A program made the translations under genes and the position numbers. The notes below the pieces were generated by a model that saw only the letters and a list, made by a program, of their open reading frames with translations, was not told the DNA's origin and did not search any database. Positions 25,371-36,323 of a stretch of DNA of 53,040 bases are shown piece after piece; the stretch's first letter is position 1, and each line of letters begins with the position of its first letter. Source of the DNA: Pseudomonadota bacterium (GTDB lineage: Bacteria; Pseudomonadota; Gammaproteobacteria; Burkholderiales; Gallionellaceae); contig JAJYYO010000025.1 of NCBI GenBank assembly GCA_021800795.1, positions 1 to 53,040 of the forward strand. The letters are read 5' to 3'.

Positions 25371-26329
25371 AGGCATGGGTCGGAGTCTGTGGTTTGCTGT
25401 TGACGGTGAACGTGTGCGCGACCGAGTCGCAGTCCAAACTCGACTGGCTTAAAACAGTTGCCTTTGCCGGTCACCAGACCGATTACAGCGGCGTGTTCGT
25501 CTATCAGTACGGCAGTCATGTGGAGACTTCCAGAATCGCCCATGTCGTTGAAGCCGACGGCGAATATGAAAAGCTGGAAAGCCTGGACGGCCCGAAACGT
25601 GAAATCATCCGCCATCACGGACAAGTCTGGTGTTACAGCCAGCATAAAATGGTGCAAGTGGAGAGCCAGCAGGGCAAAGGCCAGTTCCCCCTGATGCTGC
25701 CCGATCAATTGTCCGCACTGAGCGCCAATTATCAGGTTAGGGAATTGGGTCAGGACAGGGTAGCCGGGTATAACACGCAGGTTATTTTATTTCAGCCCAG
25801 GGATAACTTGCGCTACACGCACAAAATATGGGTGGACACTGAAACCGGCCTGTTGCTCAAGTCTGCCGTGCTCAATGATAAACAACAGGTTGTTGAACAG
25901 TATGCGTTTACCGAATTGAAAGTGGGCGGCGCAGTTGATCACGCCTGGATTTCTTCCAGCGCAACAAAAAATCTGCCCGGGATCGGCCAGGAAAGACTGC
26001 CCCTGAACAAGGCAGCCATGTCTGTGAACAGCGGTTGGGTAGTGGATGCCATGCCGAGCGGCTTCAAGAAAACGATGGAGTTGTTGCGCCCCATGCATGG
26101 CAAGCATGCACCCGTCACGCAACTGGTGTTTTCCGACGGCTTGAGCGCCATATCCGTATTCGTCGAGCTTGCCGACAAGGATGAGGATGATAACGAAGGC
26201 TTGTCCAGCCGGGGTGCCGTTAACCTGTATCACAAGGTGGTGGACAATCATCTGTATAACGTAGTCGGCGAGGTTCCGCCGACAACGGTGATGCAGGTTC
26301 TTGATTCGATCAGATACAACGGAAAATAA
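25367..26329 (+). CDS. rseB: Periplasmic regulator RseB (MucB-like)
   Basis: Binds the RseA periplasmic domain and shields it from DegS-type proteolysis; it also senses lipopolysaccharide or lipoproteins. A signal peptide (KAWVGVCGLLLTVNVCA) precedes the mature LolA-like domain (TDYSGVFVYQYGSHVETSRI, residues ~35-55) and the smaller C-terminal domain. The 320-aa length is normal. It overlaps rseA by four bases. Confidence 0.94.
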   Translation: MKAWVGVCGLLLTVNVCATESQSKLDWLKTVAFAGHQTDYSGVFVYQYGSHVETSRIAHVVEADGEYEKLESLDGPKREIIRHHGQVWCYSQHKMVQVESQQGKGQFPLMLPDQLSALSANYQVRELGQDRVAGYNTQVILFQPRDNLRYTHKIWVDTETGLLLKSAVLNDKQQVVEQYAFTELKVGGAVDHAWISSSATKNLPGIGQERLPLNKAAMSVNSGWVVDAMPSGFKKTMELLRPMHGKHAPVTQLVFSDGLSAISVFVELADKDEDDNEGLSSRGAVNLYHKVVDNHLYNVVGEVPPTTVMQVLDSIRYNGK

Positions 26330-26368
26330 CAGCTTTATCGTAATTTCACCATAGAGTCGGGAGGAATC

Positions 26369-26800
26369 ATGCTGGAAACACGCGCTGTGGTGGTGCAGAC
26401 GGATAAATTAACCGCGCAGGTGGTGGCAAGTCAGGGCAATGGCTGCTCGGCGTGCGACGGCAAGGGTTGCGGGTCGGGAAGGCTGACCCAGCTGTTTTGC
26501 AGCAGTCCGCGCCAGTTCAAGGTAAATAACCGCATTCATGCCGGGGTGGGCGACGAGGTAATCGTCTCCGTGCCCGATGGCGCCGTATTGCGCGGCATCG
26601 GCCTGGTTTACCTGTTGCCTATGGTGTTGCTGTTTGCGGGTGCAGCGCTGGCGAACGGGTGGGCGACGGATGCCGCACAGCGCGACGGCTATGCGGCAAT
26701 CGGTGCATTGTCGGGGCTGGTCGCAGGGTTTGTCCTTGCAAAAGCACTCTCAGGCAGGCTGCGTCAACCCCCCTACATTGCGCGACTGGTGCGTGAGTAG
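26369..26800 (+). CDS. rseC: RseC/MucC family membrane protein
   Basis: A 143-aa inner-membrane protein. A cysteine-rich N-terminal part (GCSACDGKGCGSG, with LFC downstream, residues 28-50) and two transmembrane helices (~72-95 and ~105-125) are typical. It modulates the sigma-E pathway and in some bacteria associates with electron-transport maturation; the cysteines may bind a metal cluster (inference). GGGAGG precedes the start. Confidence 0.93.
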   Translation: MLETRAVVVQTDKLTAQVVASQGNGCSACDGKGCGSGRLTQLFCSSPRQFKVNNRIHAGVGDEVIVSVPDGAVLRGIGLVYLLPMVLLFAGAALANGWATDAAQRDGYAAIGALSGLVAGFVLAKALSGRLRQPPYIARLVRE

Positions 26801-26843
26801 GGGCGCGATTTATTTACTATTTTTTTACTATGAGGAGGCTTGC

Positions 26844-28223
26844 ATGCTAAAAAAGTTTATTAACATCATCCTGCTGACAGCGTTTTTTATTCCCGCCGGC
26901 TATGCTGCCGGTTTGCCGGACTTTACCGCGCTGGTGGAAAAACAAGGGCCGGAAGTGGTCAATATCAGTACGACACAACACATCGTCGAACAGGGATTTC
27001 CCAATCTTCCGGAAGGCGATCCTTTCTTCGAATTCTTCAAGCGTTTTTCTCCTCAAATGCCACGCAATCAGGAATTGCAATCGCTGGGTTCAGGTTTTAT
27101 CCTGAGTTCGGATGGCTACATCATGACCAATGCCCACGTGATTGACCATGCCGATAAAATCACCGTGCGTCTGACGGACAAGCGTGAATTCAAGGCAAAA
27201 GTGATCGGCGCGGATAAACGGACTGATGTGGCCTTGCTCAAGATAGATGCTGCCAATTTACCGAAGGTGACCGTGGGCGACCCGGACAAGCTCAAAGTGG
27301 GCGAATGGGTGGTTGCAATCGGCTCTCCGTTCGGTTTTGACAGCAGCGTCACCGCCGGCATCGTCAGTGCAAAGGGCCGCTCTTTGCCGCAGGATAATTT
27401 TGTACCGTTCATTCAGACCGATGTGGCGATCAATCCCGGAAATTCCGGCGGACCGCTGTTTAACATGAACGGTGAAGTGGTTGGCATCAACTCGCAAATC
27501 TACACCCGTTCGGGCGGTTCGATGGGGTTGTCGTTTGCCATACCGATCGATGTTGCCACGCAGGTGGTGGATCAGTTGCGCACCAAGGGCAGCGTAACAC
27601 GCGGACGCATCGGCGTCACGATACAGGAAGTGACCAGCGAACTGGCCGAATCGTTCGGTTTGAGCAAGCCCAATGGCGCGCTGGTCAGCAGCGTCGAGAA
27701 GGGTGAGCCGGCCGACAAGGCGGGCATAGAAACCAGCGATGTGATACTCAAGTTTGACGGCAAACCGGTGACCAACTCCTACGATCTGCCGCGTCTCGTG
27801 GCCGCCGCCCGACCCGGCAGCAAGGTTGTGGTGGATTTGTGGCACAAGGGCGCCGCCAAACAGGTAACGGTCATCGTGGCAAAAATGCCGGAAGACGGAA
27901 AACTTGCAGCAACCATCAAGGGGGGTGCGAATGAGGCGGGCAAATTGATTGCGCGACTGGGTATCGCGCTTAGCGAATTGAGCGGCGAACAATTGGCGGA
28001 GTTGCAAATCAGCAACGGTTTGCTGGTGGAAGATGTAAAAGGGCAGGCAGCGCGTGCAGCCGGTTTGCAGCGCGGCGATGTGCTGCTGGCGATCGGCAAT
28101 ATTTCGCTTCATTCGCTGAATCAGCTGGAAGGCATCATCAAACAGGTTCCCAAGGGACGCAATGTCGCGTTGCTGGTGCGCCGGGGTGAGGTCGCCTCGT
28201 ATATGGCGATCAAACTCGATTGA
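26844..28223 (+). CDS. degP: Periplasmic serine protease DegP/MucD (Do family)
   Basis: A 459-aa envelope protease-chaperone, terminal gene of the rpoE operon. The signal peptide ends near residue 21 (GYAAG). The trypsin-like triad is His98 (TNAHVID), Asp128 (RTDVALL) and Ser201 (GNSGGPL). Two PDZ domains follow (~275-350 and ~375-455). The ATG at 26844 with GAGGAGG is the real start; the frame is open further upstream but that part overlaps rseC. Confidence 0.95.
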   Translation: MLKKFINIILLTAFFIPAGYAAGLPDFTALVEKQGPEVVNISTTQHIVEQGFPNLPEGDPFFEFFKRFSPQMPRNQELQSLGSGFILSSDGYIMTNAHVIDHADKITVRLTDKREFKAKVIGADKRTDVALLKIDAANLPKVTVGDPDKLKVGEWVVAIGSPFGFDSSVTAGIVSAKGRSLPQDNFVPFIQTDVAINPGNSGGPLFNMNGEVVGINSQIYTRSGGSMGLSFAIPIDVATQVVDQLRTKGSVTRGRIGVTIQEVTSELAESFGLSKPNGALVSSVEKGEPADKAGIETSDVILKFDGKPVTNSYDLPRLVAAARPGSKVVVDLWHKGAAKQVTVIVAKMPEDGKLAATIKGGANEAGKLIARLGIALSELSGEQLAELQISNGLLVEDVKGQAARAAGLQRGDVLLAIGNISLHSLNQLEGIIKQVPKGRNVALLVRRGEVASYMAIKLD

Positions 28224-28225
28224 TT

Positions 28226-28260
28226 GCAGGGGCAATTCATGAATTGCCCCTGCGCTATTT
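28226..28260 (+). terminator. Probable intrinsic terminator after degP
   Basis: A perfect 12-base stem GCAGGGGCAATT / AATTGCCCCTGC with a four-base loop starts two bases after the degP stop and is followed by a weak T-rich stretch (GCTATTTTG). It closes the rpoE operon. Confidence 0.7.
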
Positions 28261-28360
28261 TGAATCGCTCGAACGCGGTTTTGACGATCACTCCTGCATA
28301 TAACGCCTAAATCGGCTAGAATTCGCGCTTTGCGAAAATACCGAATATCTTTTTCCAGAT

Positions 28361-28432
28361 TCTCTCCCGCATACGGGAGAGAAATCGATTGCTCCTTCTC
28401 TCTCCGTGAGAAGGTTGGGATGAGGGGAACGG
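28361..28432. repeat. CTCTCCC-family repeat, diverged copy E upstream of lepA
   Basis: Two consecutive hairpins, TCTCTCCCGCATACGGGAGAGA (arms of eight) at 28361-28382 and CCTTCTC...GAGAAGG at 28393-28413, then GATGAGGGGAACGG. It matches the other copies in the hairpin and the GAGGGAACGG end, but lacks the CGCGCAGCGATTCG lead. It lies 17 bases before the lepA start. Confidence 0.65.
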
Positions 28433-28448
28433 TTTCTATTGGAATTTC

Positions 28449-30239
<1,791 letters not shown>

Positions 30240-30299
30240 TAACTGCGGGGTGGGCTACGCCCGCCAGCGAATTAATGCCGTAGCATTTAAGGAATAAAA

Positions 30300-31100
30300 A
30301 TGGATTTTGCTTTGATAATGTTTATCCTGCTGCTGATCACCGGCAGTATCTGGTTGCTGGACCGGTATGCCCTTGCCAAAAATCGCGCCAGCGGGGCGGT
30401 TGAGCCATGGTGGGTGGAGTATGCCAAGAGTTTTTTTCCGGTGATCCTGATCGTGTTCTGCATCCGCTCCTTTCTCGTCGAACCTTTCAAGATTCCATCC
30501 GGTTCGATGATCCCGACGCTGCAGGTCGGTGATTTCATACTGGTAAATAAATTCACCTACGGTATTCGCCTGCCCATCATCAATCAGAAGATCGTTCAGT
30601 TGAACAACCCGCAGCGCGGTGACGTGATGGTATTTCACTACCCTGAAAATCCGTCGGTGGACTATATCAAGCGTGTGGTGGGAGTCCCCGGCGACATCGT
30701 CGAATATCGTCAGAAACACCTGACCATCAACGGGGTAGAGCAGTTGCAGCAGCCCGATGGCGACTATAATTATGTCGAAAGCGGTTTGAATTTTGTGCAT
30801 ACCGAGCGGCGCGTTGAAACGCTGGGAACTCGTCGCCATGCGATACTGGTGAATCCCGATATGCCCAATGTGCATCTGGGTTCGGTGGCTGAATTTCCGG
30901 GACATGAAAACTGCGTTTACAACGAGGAGCTGGTGCGTTGCAAAGTGCCTGCGGGGGAATATTTCATGATGGGCGATAATCGGGACAACAGTCGCGACAG
31001 TCGCTATTGGGGGTTTGTGCCCGATTATCAGATCGTCGGACGCGCGTTCTTTGTGTGGATGAATTTCTCGGATTTGAAGCGCATCGGTCTGTCCATCTAA
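30300..31100 (+). CDS. lepB: Signal peptidase I
   Basis: Cleaves signal peptides of exported proteins at the periplasmic face. The 266-aa protein has two N-terminal transmembrane segments (~3-20, ~45-60). The catalytic Ser is 69 (PSGSMIP) and the general base Lys is 124 (DYIKRVVG), with GDNRDNSRDSRYWG in the C-terminal domain. AAGGAATAAAA precedes the ATG. Confidence 0.96.
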   Translation: MDFALIMFILLLITGSIWLLDRYALAKNRASGAVEPWWVEYAKSFFPVILIVFCIRSFLVEPFKIPSGSMIPTLQVGDFILVNKFTYGIRLPIINQKIVQLNNPQRGDVMVFHYPENPSVDYIKRVVGVPGDIVEYRQKHLTINGVEQLQQPDGDYNYVESGLNFVHTERRVETLGTRRHAILVNPDMPNVHLGSVAEFPGHENCVYNEELVRCKVPAGEYFMMGDNRDNSRDSRYWGFVPDYQIVGRAFFVWMNFSDLKRIGLSI

Positions 31101-31116
31101 CGTGAAAGGAAACGCT

Positions 31117-31485
31117 GTGAATAAATTCAAAAATCAGCGCGGTCTGAGCTTCTCAGGATTTATCCTGGGGGCATTTATTCTGGTGTTGGTGATCATGCTG
31201 GGCTTGAAGCTGATCCCGGCCTACTTGCAGAATGCTGAAATAAACAAGGTATTCGCCGAAATATCCAGCGATCCTGAGATGCAAAAAGCGTCAATGCACG
31301 ACATACGCATGTCTTTTGGCAAACGTGCCACGATCGATAACCTTACCGCCATCAAGCCTGAAGATATCGAAATAGACACGGATACCGGCAAGCCGGTATT
31401 GAGCGCCAGTTATGCCGTCAAGATTCCTCTGGCTGGCAACATCAGTCTTTACCTGGACTTTCATCCTGCCAGTGCTGGGAAATAA
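31117..31485 (+). CDS. DUF4845 membrane protein
   Basis: A 122-aa protein with one N-terminal transmembrane helix (LSFSGFILGAFILVLVIMLG, residues 10-29) and a periplasmic domain, matching the DUF4845 family that sits between lepB and rnc in beta- and gammaproteobacteria. The GTG at 31117 with AAAGGA upstream is favoured over the in-frame GTG at 31102. Function unknown. Confidence 0.85.
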   Translation: MNKFKNQRGLSFSGFILGAFILVLVIMLGLKLIPAYLQNAEINKVFAEISSDPEMQKASMHDIRMSFGKRATIDNLTAIKPEDIEIDTDTGKPVLSASYAVKIPLAGNISLYLDFHPASAGK

Positions 31486-32152
31486 GGAAAAGCTGTGCAG
31501 GCAGTTGGGCTATGTATTTAAACAGCCCCAATTGCTGCAACGCGCACTCACCCATCGCAGTTATGCGCCGGATCATTACGAACGCCTGGAGTTTCTCGGA
31601 GACAGCGTTTTAGGCTGTGTGATTGCAAAGTATTTATATAGCGAATTTCCCGAGCTGTCCGAGGGGGATTTGTCGAGGTTAAGATCCAACCTGGTCAAGG
31701 AGTCCACGCTGGTATTGTTTGCGCAACAGCTCGATCTGGGTAGCCAGTTAAAGCTGGGTGAAGGTGAACTCAAGAGTGGCGGAGCAAGACGCCCTTCCAT
31801 CCTGGCGGATGCTATCGAGGCGCTGTTCGGCGCGATATGTCTGGACGGCGGATTTGTGGCCGCCGAGCAGGCCGTGCTGAAGCTGTTTGTGCCCTACCTT
31901 GCAAGCGTAGACATGAAGACGCTGGGCAAGGATGCCAAGACCTTGCTGCAGGAGTATTTGCAGGGCCGTCGTCTGGCCTTGCCGGGCTATCATGTGGTCG
32001 ATATGCAGGGCGAGTCGCACGAGCAACTGTTTCAGGTGGAGTGCACGATTCCCGTACTTAACATCACTACGCGCGGCGCCGGCACCAGCCGCCGCAATGC
32101 CGAACAACAGGCGGCTCTGGCGGCTTATCAATTGATTGGAAATAAAACATGA
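31472..32152 (+). CDS. rnc: Ribonuclease III
   Basis: Cleaves double-stranded RNA in rRNA and mRNA processing. The RNase III signature [12 protein letters not shown] (residues ~37-48) holds catalytic acidic residues; [10 protein letters not shown] carries the others. The C-terminal double-stranded RNA-binding domain ends [19 protein letters not shown] at 31472 yields the expected N-terminus and overlaps the previous gene by 14 bases; no ATG fits. The stop overlaps era (ATGA). Confidence 0.95.
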   Translation: MLGNKEKLCRQLGYVFKQPQLLQRALTHRSYAPDHYERLEFLGDSVLGCVIAKYLYSEFPELSEGDLSRLRSNLVKESTLVLFAQQLDLGSQLKLGEGELKSGGARRPSILADAIEALFGAICLDGGFVAAEQAVLKLFVPYLASVDMKTLGKDAKTLLQEYLQGRRLALPGYHVVDMQGESHEQLFQVECTIPVLNITTRGAGTSRRNAEQQAALAAYQLIGNKT

Positions 32153-33069
32153 CTGAAGAGAATGAAGAAGTAACGACAGAGCAGGGAAGCGCATTTCGCA
32201 GCGGCTATATCGCCATCGTCGGGCGTCCCAACGTGGGCAAATCCACGCTGCTCAACCACCTGATCGGTCAGAAAATCAGCATCACCTCGCGCAAGGCGCA
32301 AACCACACGGCATCGCATCCACGGTATTTTTACCGACGAGCATACGCAGTTCGTGTTTGTCGATACACCCGGATTCCAGATGAAACATCTCAATGCCCTG
32401 AATCGCGGCATGAACCGCGTGGTGACCAGCAGTCTGCGAGAAGTTCAAGTGGTTTTATACGTACTGGAAGCGCTGCGTTATGACGAACGCGACCAGGAGG
32501 TGCTCAAGTTGTTGCCGGATAACCGCCCGGTCATTCTGGTGATCAATAAGATCGACGAAGTCGATGATAAGGGCCAGTTGTTCGACTTTGCAGAACGCAT
32601 CGCAAAAGACTTCAAGTTTGCCGACATCGTTCCGGTAAGCGCAAAGTTCGGCAAGAAAATCGAAGAACTGCGTGAAACATTGCGCAGCTTCCTGCCCGAA
32701 GGCGGCCTGATCTATGACGCAGAAGACGTCACCGATCGCAGCGAACGTTTTCTGGCGTCGGAAATATTGCGCGAAAAAGTTTTCCGCTTCACCGGGGAAG
32801 AGTTACCCTACTCGGTGAGCGTGGTGATAGAAGCCTTCAAGATGGACAAGAAGCTGCGCCGCATCAGCGCCGCGATCCTGGTGGACAAGGAAGCGCACAA
32901 GGCCATGCTGCTCGGCAAAAAAGGCGAGAAAATCAAGGAAATCGCCACGCAGGCGCGTCTGGATATGGAAAAACTGTTCGACGGCAAGGTGTTTCTGGAA
33001 GTGTTCATCAAGGTGCGCAGCGGTTGGGCGGACGATTCGCGCATGCTGCAGACGCTGGGGTACGAATAA
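32149..33069 (+). CDS. era: GTPase Era
   Basis: GTPase needed for 16S rRNA maturation and 30S assembly. The 306-aa protein has G1 GRPNVGKST (residues ~24-32), G3 DTPGFQ, G4 NKIDEV, and a C-terminal KH domain ([23 protein letters not shown]) that binds the 3' end of 16S rRNA. Translationally coupled to rnc by a four-base overlap. Confidence 0.97.
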   Translation: MTEENEEVTTEQGSAFRSGYIAIVGRPNVGKSTLLNHLIGQKISITSRKAQTTRHRIHGIFTDEHTQFVFVDTPGFQMKHLNALNRGMNRVVTSSLREVQVVLYVLEALRYDERDQEVLKLLPDNRPVILVINKIDEVDDKGQLFDFAERIAKDFKFADIVPVSAKFGKKIEELRETLRSFLPEGGLIYDAEDVTDRSERFLASEILREKVFRFTGEELPYSVSVVIEAFKMDKKLRRISAAILVDKEAHKAMLLGKKGEKIKEIATQARLDMEKLFDGKVFLEVFIKVRSGWADDSRMLQTLGYE

Positions 33070-33105
33070 AGGCAATTGATAATTGTCAATTGATAATTTT
33101 TTAGA

Positions 33106-33837
33106 ATGACAGTTTCCAGCCGGCAAAACAGGCATCAGGACGAACCGGCATTTGTGCTGCACAGTCATCCGTTTCGTGAAACCAGTCTGCTGCTCGATGT
33201 ATATAGCCGTGAACATGGCCGACTGGCGATCGTGGCGCGTGGCGCCCGTCGACCCAGATCGGCATTGCGCGGCGTATTGATGAATTTTCAGCCGCTTAAA
33301 CTGTCCTGGTTCGGCAAAGGCGAGGTGCGCACCCTGCATGCAGCCGAGTGGCAGGGCGGGCAACCCTATTTGCAGGGTACCGCACTGATGTGCGGTTTTT
33401 ATCTCAACGAGTTGCTGATTAACTTGCTGGCGCGTGACGATGCGCATGAGCAATTGTTCGATTATTACCGCGCAACCTTGTACCGGCTTGCCTGTGAATC
33501 CGATCATGCGGCCACCTTGCGTTGTTTTGAAAAGCACCTGTTGCAGGAATTGGGCTATGCGCTGGAACTGGAGCGGGAGGCCGGCGACGGCAAGCCTGTC
33601 CAGGGCGACGCCTGTTATCGTTATGCGGTCGAGCGGGGCGTGTTGGTCGATGACGGGGATGCCCACTCAGGTTTTTCTGTGTCTGGAAAAACACTACTGG
33701 CCATGGCGGCAGATGATTATAGCGACCCTGAGGTTGCACGGCAGAGCAAGCAACTGATGCGCATATTGCTTAATCACCATCTGGGCGGGAAAATATTGCA
33801 TACACGCGAATTGATTAAGGATCTGCAAAAATTATGA
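33106..33837 (+). CDS. recO: DNA repair protein RecO
   Basis: Recombination mediator that loads RecA with RecR on gapped DNA. The 243-aa protein has the N-terminal OB-fold ([33 protein letters not shown]) and a C-terminal helical domain. The 36-base gap after era contains a short direct repeat, CAATTGATAATT twice. The stop overlaps pdxJ by ATGA. Confidence 0.94.
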   Translation: MTVSSRQNRHQDEPAFVLHSHPFRETSLLLDVYSREHGRLAIVARGARRPRSALRGVLMNFQPLKLSWFGKGEVRTLHAAEWQGGQPYLQGTALMCGFYLNELLINLLARDDAHEQLFDYYRATLYRLACESDHAATLRCFEKHLLQELGYALELEREAGDGKPVQGDACYRYAVERGVLVDDGDAHSGFSVSGKTLLAMAADDYSDPEVARQSKQLMRILLNHHLGGKILHTRELIKDLQKL

Positions 33838-34610
33838 TCAAACTAGGACTGAATATTGACCACGTTGCCACCTTGCGTCAGACCCGCGGGGCGCGTTATC
33901 CCAATCTGGTGCGCGCGGCGCTGATCTGCGAAGAAGCGGGTGCGGATGCGATTACCCTGCATTTGCGCGAAGATCGCCGCCACATTCAGGATCACGATGT
34001 GATCATTCTGCGTGACATGCTGCAAACCCGCATGAATCTGGAATGTGCGGTTACCGACGAGATGATAAGCAATGCGCTGCGTATCAAGCCGCATGATTTG
34101 TGCCTGGTTCCCGAGCGTCGCGAGGAACTGACCACCGAAGGCGGCCTTGACGTGATGCGCTATTTCGATGCGGTGAAATCGGCCTGCGAGCGTTGTGCGG
34201 AGGCGGGTATACGCGTATCCCTGTTTATTGATCCCGAACCTGAACAAATCGATGCGGCGCGGCGCGCAGGCGCACCTGTGATCGAACTGCATACGGGAAA
34301 ATACGCGGAGGCTGACAGCATACCTGCGCATAAGCATGAACTGGAACGCATACGCATCGCAGCAGTGCATGCGCATGCAGAGGGTTTGCAGGTGAATGCC
34401 GGGCACGGTCTGCACTACCACAACGTGCAGGACATCGCAGCAATTCCTCATATCGTGGAACTGAATATCGGCCACGCCATCGTCGCCGAGTCGCTGTTTA
34501 TTGGCCTCGATGCAGCGGTGCGCAAGATGAAGAGTTTGTTGACGCCTGGATTCCCGCTTTGCGAGCAGCCGCTTCGCGGCTTGCCTGCTTACCCCTCTGC
34601 GCGGGAATGA
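33834..34610 (+). CDS. pdxJ: Pyridoxine 5'-phosphate synthase, C-terminus extended by a repeat
   Basis: Condenses 3-amino-1-hydroxyacetone phosphate with deoxyxylulose 5-phosphate to pyridoxine 5'-phosphate. The TIM-barrel motifs [13 protein letters not shown] (residues 6-18), [15 protein letters not shown] and [14 protein letters not shown] [12 protein letters not shown] are intact. The usual C-terminus (AVRKMKSLL) is followed by 20 residues ([11 protein letters not shown]...PSARE) encoded by a palindromic repeat at 34545-34613; its terminal GGGAATGA supplies the stop codon. acpS begins four bases later. Confidence 0.95.
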   Translation: MIKLGLNIDHVATLRQTRGARYPNLVRAALICEEAGADAITLHLREDRRHIQDHDVIILRDMLQTRMNLECAVTDEMISNALRIKPHDLCLVPERREELTTEGGLDVMRYFDAVKSACERCAEAGIRVSLFIDPEPEQIDAARRAGAPVIELHTGKYAEADSIPAHKHELERIRIAAVHAHAEGLQVNAGHGLHYHNVQDIAAIPHIVELNIGHAIVAESLFIGLDAAVRKMKSLLTPGFPLCEQPLRGLPAYPSARE

Positions 34611-34613
34611 CGC
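34545..34613. repeat. ATTCCCGC-type palindromic repeat ending pdxJ
   Basis: Outer arms ATTCCCGC (34549-34556) and GCGGGAAT (34601-34608) enclose an inner hairpin, AGCCGC/GCGGCT at 34567-34580. It is read in frame as the last residues of PdxJ and contains its stop. The same arms recur, packed closer, inside hsdM at 38980. Confidence 0.8.
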
Positions 34614-34997
34614 ATGATTTTCGGCATTGGCACCGACATCGTTGAATACGCGCGCATCGAGGCGATGTGGCAACGTCACGAGCTCAGATTGGCAGAACGC
34701 CTGTTGAGCACGAGTGAATTGCCCGAATATCATGAGCATGCGCATCCTGCTCGTTTTCTGGCGAAACGCTTTGCCGCCAAGGAGGCGTTTGCCAAGGCAG
34801 TGGGCAGCGGTCTGCGCCATCCGGTGAGTCTCTCCCGTATCAGCGTGACGCACGATGGTCTGGGCAAACCGGTGTTGCAGTTCGACGCCGTGTTGCGCAC
34901 CTATCTCGCGCAACTGGGGATCAACGGTCATCACCTGTCCATCAGCGACGAGCGCAACATGATCGTCGCGTTTGTCGTGCTGGAAACGAACTTGTAA
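34614..34997 (+). CDS. acpS: Holo-[acyl-carrier-protein] synthase
   Basis: Attaches 4'-phosphopantetheine to acyl carrier protein. The 127-aa protein shows GIGTDIVEYARIE (metal-binding Asp8) and FLAKRFAAKEAFAKAVG (residues ~45-61), both diagnostic. Last gene of the lepA-acpS run, as in many proteobacteria. Confidence 0.96.
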   Translation: MIFGIGTDIVEYARIEAMWQRHELRLAERLLSTSELPEYHEHAHPARFLAKRFAAKEAFAKAVGSGLRHPVSLSRISVTHDGLGKPVLQFDAVLRTYLAQLGINGHHLSISDERNMIVAFVVLETNL

Positions 34998-35074
34998 ATC
35001 GTGGTCTGTTTCCAATATTTCCCCAGCATCGGCACCAGCACGCGCACCTGGATAGAAAAAAATCGCACAGAGAC

Positions 35075-35168
35075 GAAGGGGGATTGCTCGTCTGTCGATT
35101 GCGACAGACTCGTCCCTTCGGGACCGCACTTCGTGCGTCCTGCGTCGCCCTCCCATTGGTCGTCCGCC
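35075..35168. repeat. Three-hairpin repeat with tRNA-Ser 3' remnant, copy G
   Basis: GAAGGGGGATT (matches the tRNA-Ser 3' end but with one G fewer) is followed by the body GCTCGTCTGTCGATTGCGAC. The body has three hairpins in a row: CTGTCG-ATTG-CGACAG, GTCCC-TTC-GGGAC and GCAC-TTC-GTGC. It then runs through GCGTCGCCCTCCCATTGGTCG. Copies H (36143) and I (47212) share this body. Confidence 0.82.
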
Positions 35169-35292
35169 ATTACGGTTACACACTGTGTCATGTACTATCA
35201 ATTATACTTTGTATATAAAGCATTTTAATAAAACGCTTGCCGCATATCGTCTCACAAACTAGCATACAATCATCCATTGATTGATGGGTGCG

Positions 35293-35448
35293 ATGATGGG
35301 ACGAAAGGTTGAGGCTGCATATCGCAGAGGTGGTCTGTTTGAGAAGGGCAGCCGAATGATGACTGACGGGGCTGCATTTTCCGGCGCGTACTTTGTAAAT
35401 TCTGGCAAAGTTGTTTCACTGAACAAATGCGGCATAAATACCGATTGA
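35293..35448 (+). CDS. Possible small protein, 51 aa, unrecognised
   Basis: An open frame starting ATGATGGGACGAAAGG encodes 51 residues (MMGRKVEAAYRRGGLFEKGS, and ends KVVSLNKCGINTD). It lies just before hicA on the same strand. No strong ribosome-binding site or family was recognised; it could be a remnant of a mobile gene. Confidence 0.22.
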   Translation: MMGRKVEAAYRRGGLFEKGSRMMTDGAAFSGAYFVNSGKVVSLNKCGINTD

Positions 35449-35479
35449 CATGGTTCCATTATTTGATACCATCGTAAAC

Positions 35480-35734
35480 ATGAATTCCACACATCGAAAA
35501 ACGCTTGTCGCTGTATATGCAGAACCGGTGTCAGCCTCTCTTGATTGGAGGCGCATAGAAGCGTTGCTGGTAGCCGTGGGCTGTCGTGTGATTGAGGGTA
35601 ATGGCTCCCGGGTACGCTTCGAGAAGGATGCGATTATCGCTACCTTTCATCGACCTCACCCAGCCAAAGAGGCAAAGCCTTACCAAGTGCGGGATGCACG
35701 TCATTTTCTTGAAAGTTTAGGAGTAAAACCATGA
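35480..35734 (+). CDS. hicA: HicA-type mRNA interferase toxin
   Basis: An 84-aa toxin of the double-stranded-RNA-binding-like HicA fold, which cleaves mRNA independently of ribosomes. The pattern DWRRIEALLVAVGCRVIEGNGSRV, then the conserved His in TFHRPHP, and a C-terminal VRDARHFLESLGV fits the family. The start at 35480 (MNSTHRKTL) matches relatives; the in-frame ATG at 35450 is less likely. The stop overlaps hicB by ATGA. The pair lies outside the island's 47-bp repeats but between two copies of the three-hairpin repeat. Confidence 0.88.
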   Translation: MNSTHRKTLVAVYAEPVSASLDWRRIEALLVAVGCRVIEGNGSRVRFEKDAIIATFHRPHPAKEAKPYQVRDARHFLESLGVKP

Positions 35735-36066
35735 ACACTATGGAATACAAAGGATTTGCCGCAAGAGTTGAATACAGCGAGGCTGATGGCTGCATCATTG
35801 GTCACATTGCTGGCATTCGTGATGTGATCGGTTTCCACGGTGAAAGTGTGGCGGAATTGCGTGCTGCATTTGAGGAAGCGGTTGATGATTATCTGACGAC
35901 CTGTGAAAAGCTGGGGCGCGCTCCGAACAAGCCATACTCTGGACAGTTCCGCTTGCGTCTGGAACCTGAACTTCATGCGCGCGCAGCAATGCTGGCAGAA
36001 GCCAAGGGTAAAAGTTTGAATGCCTGGGTATCCGAGGTGATTGAAAAAAGCGTCAGTATCGCCTGA
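35731..36066 (+). CDS. hicB: HicB-type antitoxin
   Basis: A 111-aa antitoxin. The N-terminal HicB fold (residues 5-65: YKGFAARVEYSEADGCIIGH, GFHGESVAELRAAFEEAVDDYL) neutralises HicA. A C-terminal Arc/ribbon-helix-helix type DNA-binding segment (FRLRLEPELHARAAMLAEAK, SLNAWVSEVIEKS) would autorepress the promoter upstream of hicA. Four-base overlap with the toxin gene. Confidence 0.9.
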   Translation: MNTMEYKGFAARVEYSEADGCIIGHIAGIRDVIGFHGESVAELRAAFEEAVDDYLTTCEKLGRAPNKPYSGQFRLRLEPELHARAAMLAEAKGKSLNAWVSEVIEKSVSIA

Positions 36067-36142
36067 TGGCGGTTGAGTGATGTAAGCTATATTACATACT
36101 AACTAGCTGATTATATTCATCAATAAACATTTTTTATCGACT

Positions 36143-36323
36143 GGCAGAGAAGGGGGATTGCTCGTCTGTCGATTGCGACAGACTCGTCCCTTCGGGACCG
36201 CACTTCGTGCGTCCTGCGCGAGCATCGCTCGCTGGTGCTCGGGCTGCGCCCTCGTTACTCGCTGTGCTCGCAACCGTCCTTCAGACGTCCTGCGTCACCC
36301 TTCCATTGGTCGGGCGCCTGGTC
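36143..36323. repeat. Three-hairpin repeat interrupting a tRNA-Ser fragment, copy H
   Basis: GGCAGAGAAGGGGGATT is followed by the same body as copy G, with an extra ~76-base internal segment (36217-36293) bounded by CGTCCTGCG. It ends in GCGCCTGGT. CGAACCCCCG then continues the tRNA-Ser fragment. Removing the repeat would rejoin a near-normal T-arm (GGGGGATT + CGAACCCCC), so the body sits exactly in the T-loop. Nothing else was seen in 36067-36142. Confidence 0.8.

Larger units (their letters stand above)
34998..35479. other. Gene-poor stretch between acpS and hicA
   Basis: Bases 34998-35070 contain a piece read on the minus strand as GGAAATATTGGAAACAGACC, similar to REP sequences linked to RAYT-type transposases (weak). 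Then comes the structured repeat at 35075-35168, an AT-rich zone with possible promoter-like sequence (TACTTTGTATATAAAG, 35206-35221), and a small open frame at 35293-35448. Nothing else was recognised. Confidence 0.6.

Noticed and set aside
33074..33099. Direct repeat CAATTGATAATT between era and recO as a regulatory site
   Set aside because: Two short AT-rich units in a 36-base gap are not enough to support a function.
33843..35201. A 452-codon open frame on the minus strand across pdxJ and acpS
   Set aside because: It is antisense to two certain genes, its composition is rich in His/Arg/Gln as expected of a shadow frame, and its first part is the three-hairpin repeat.
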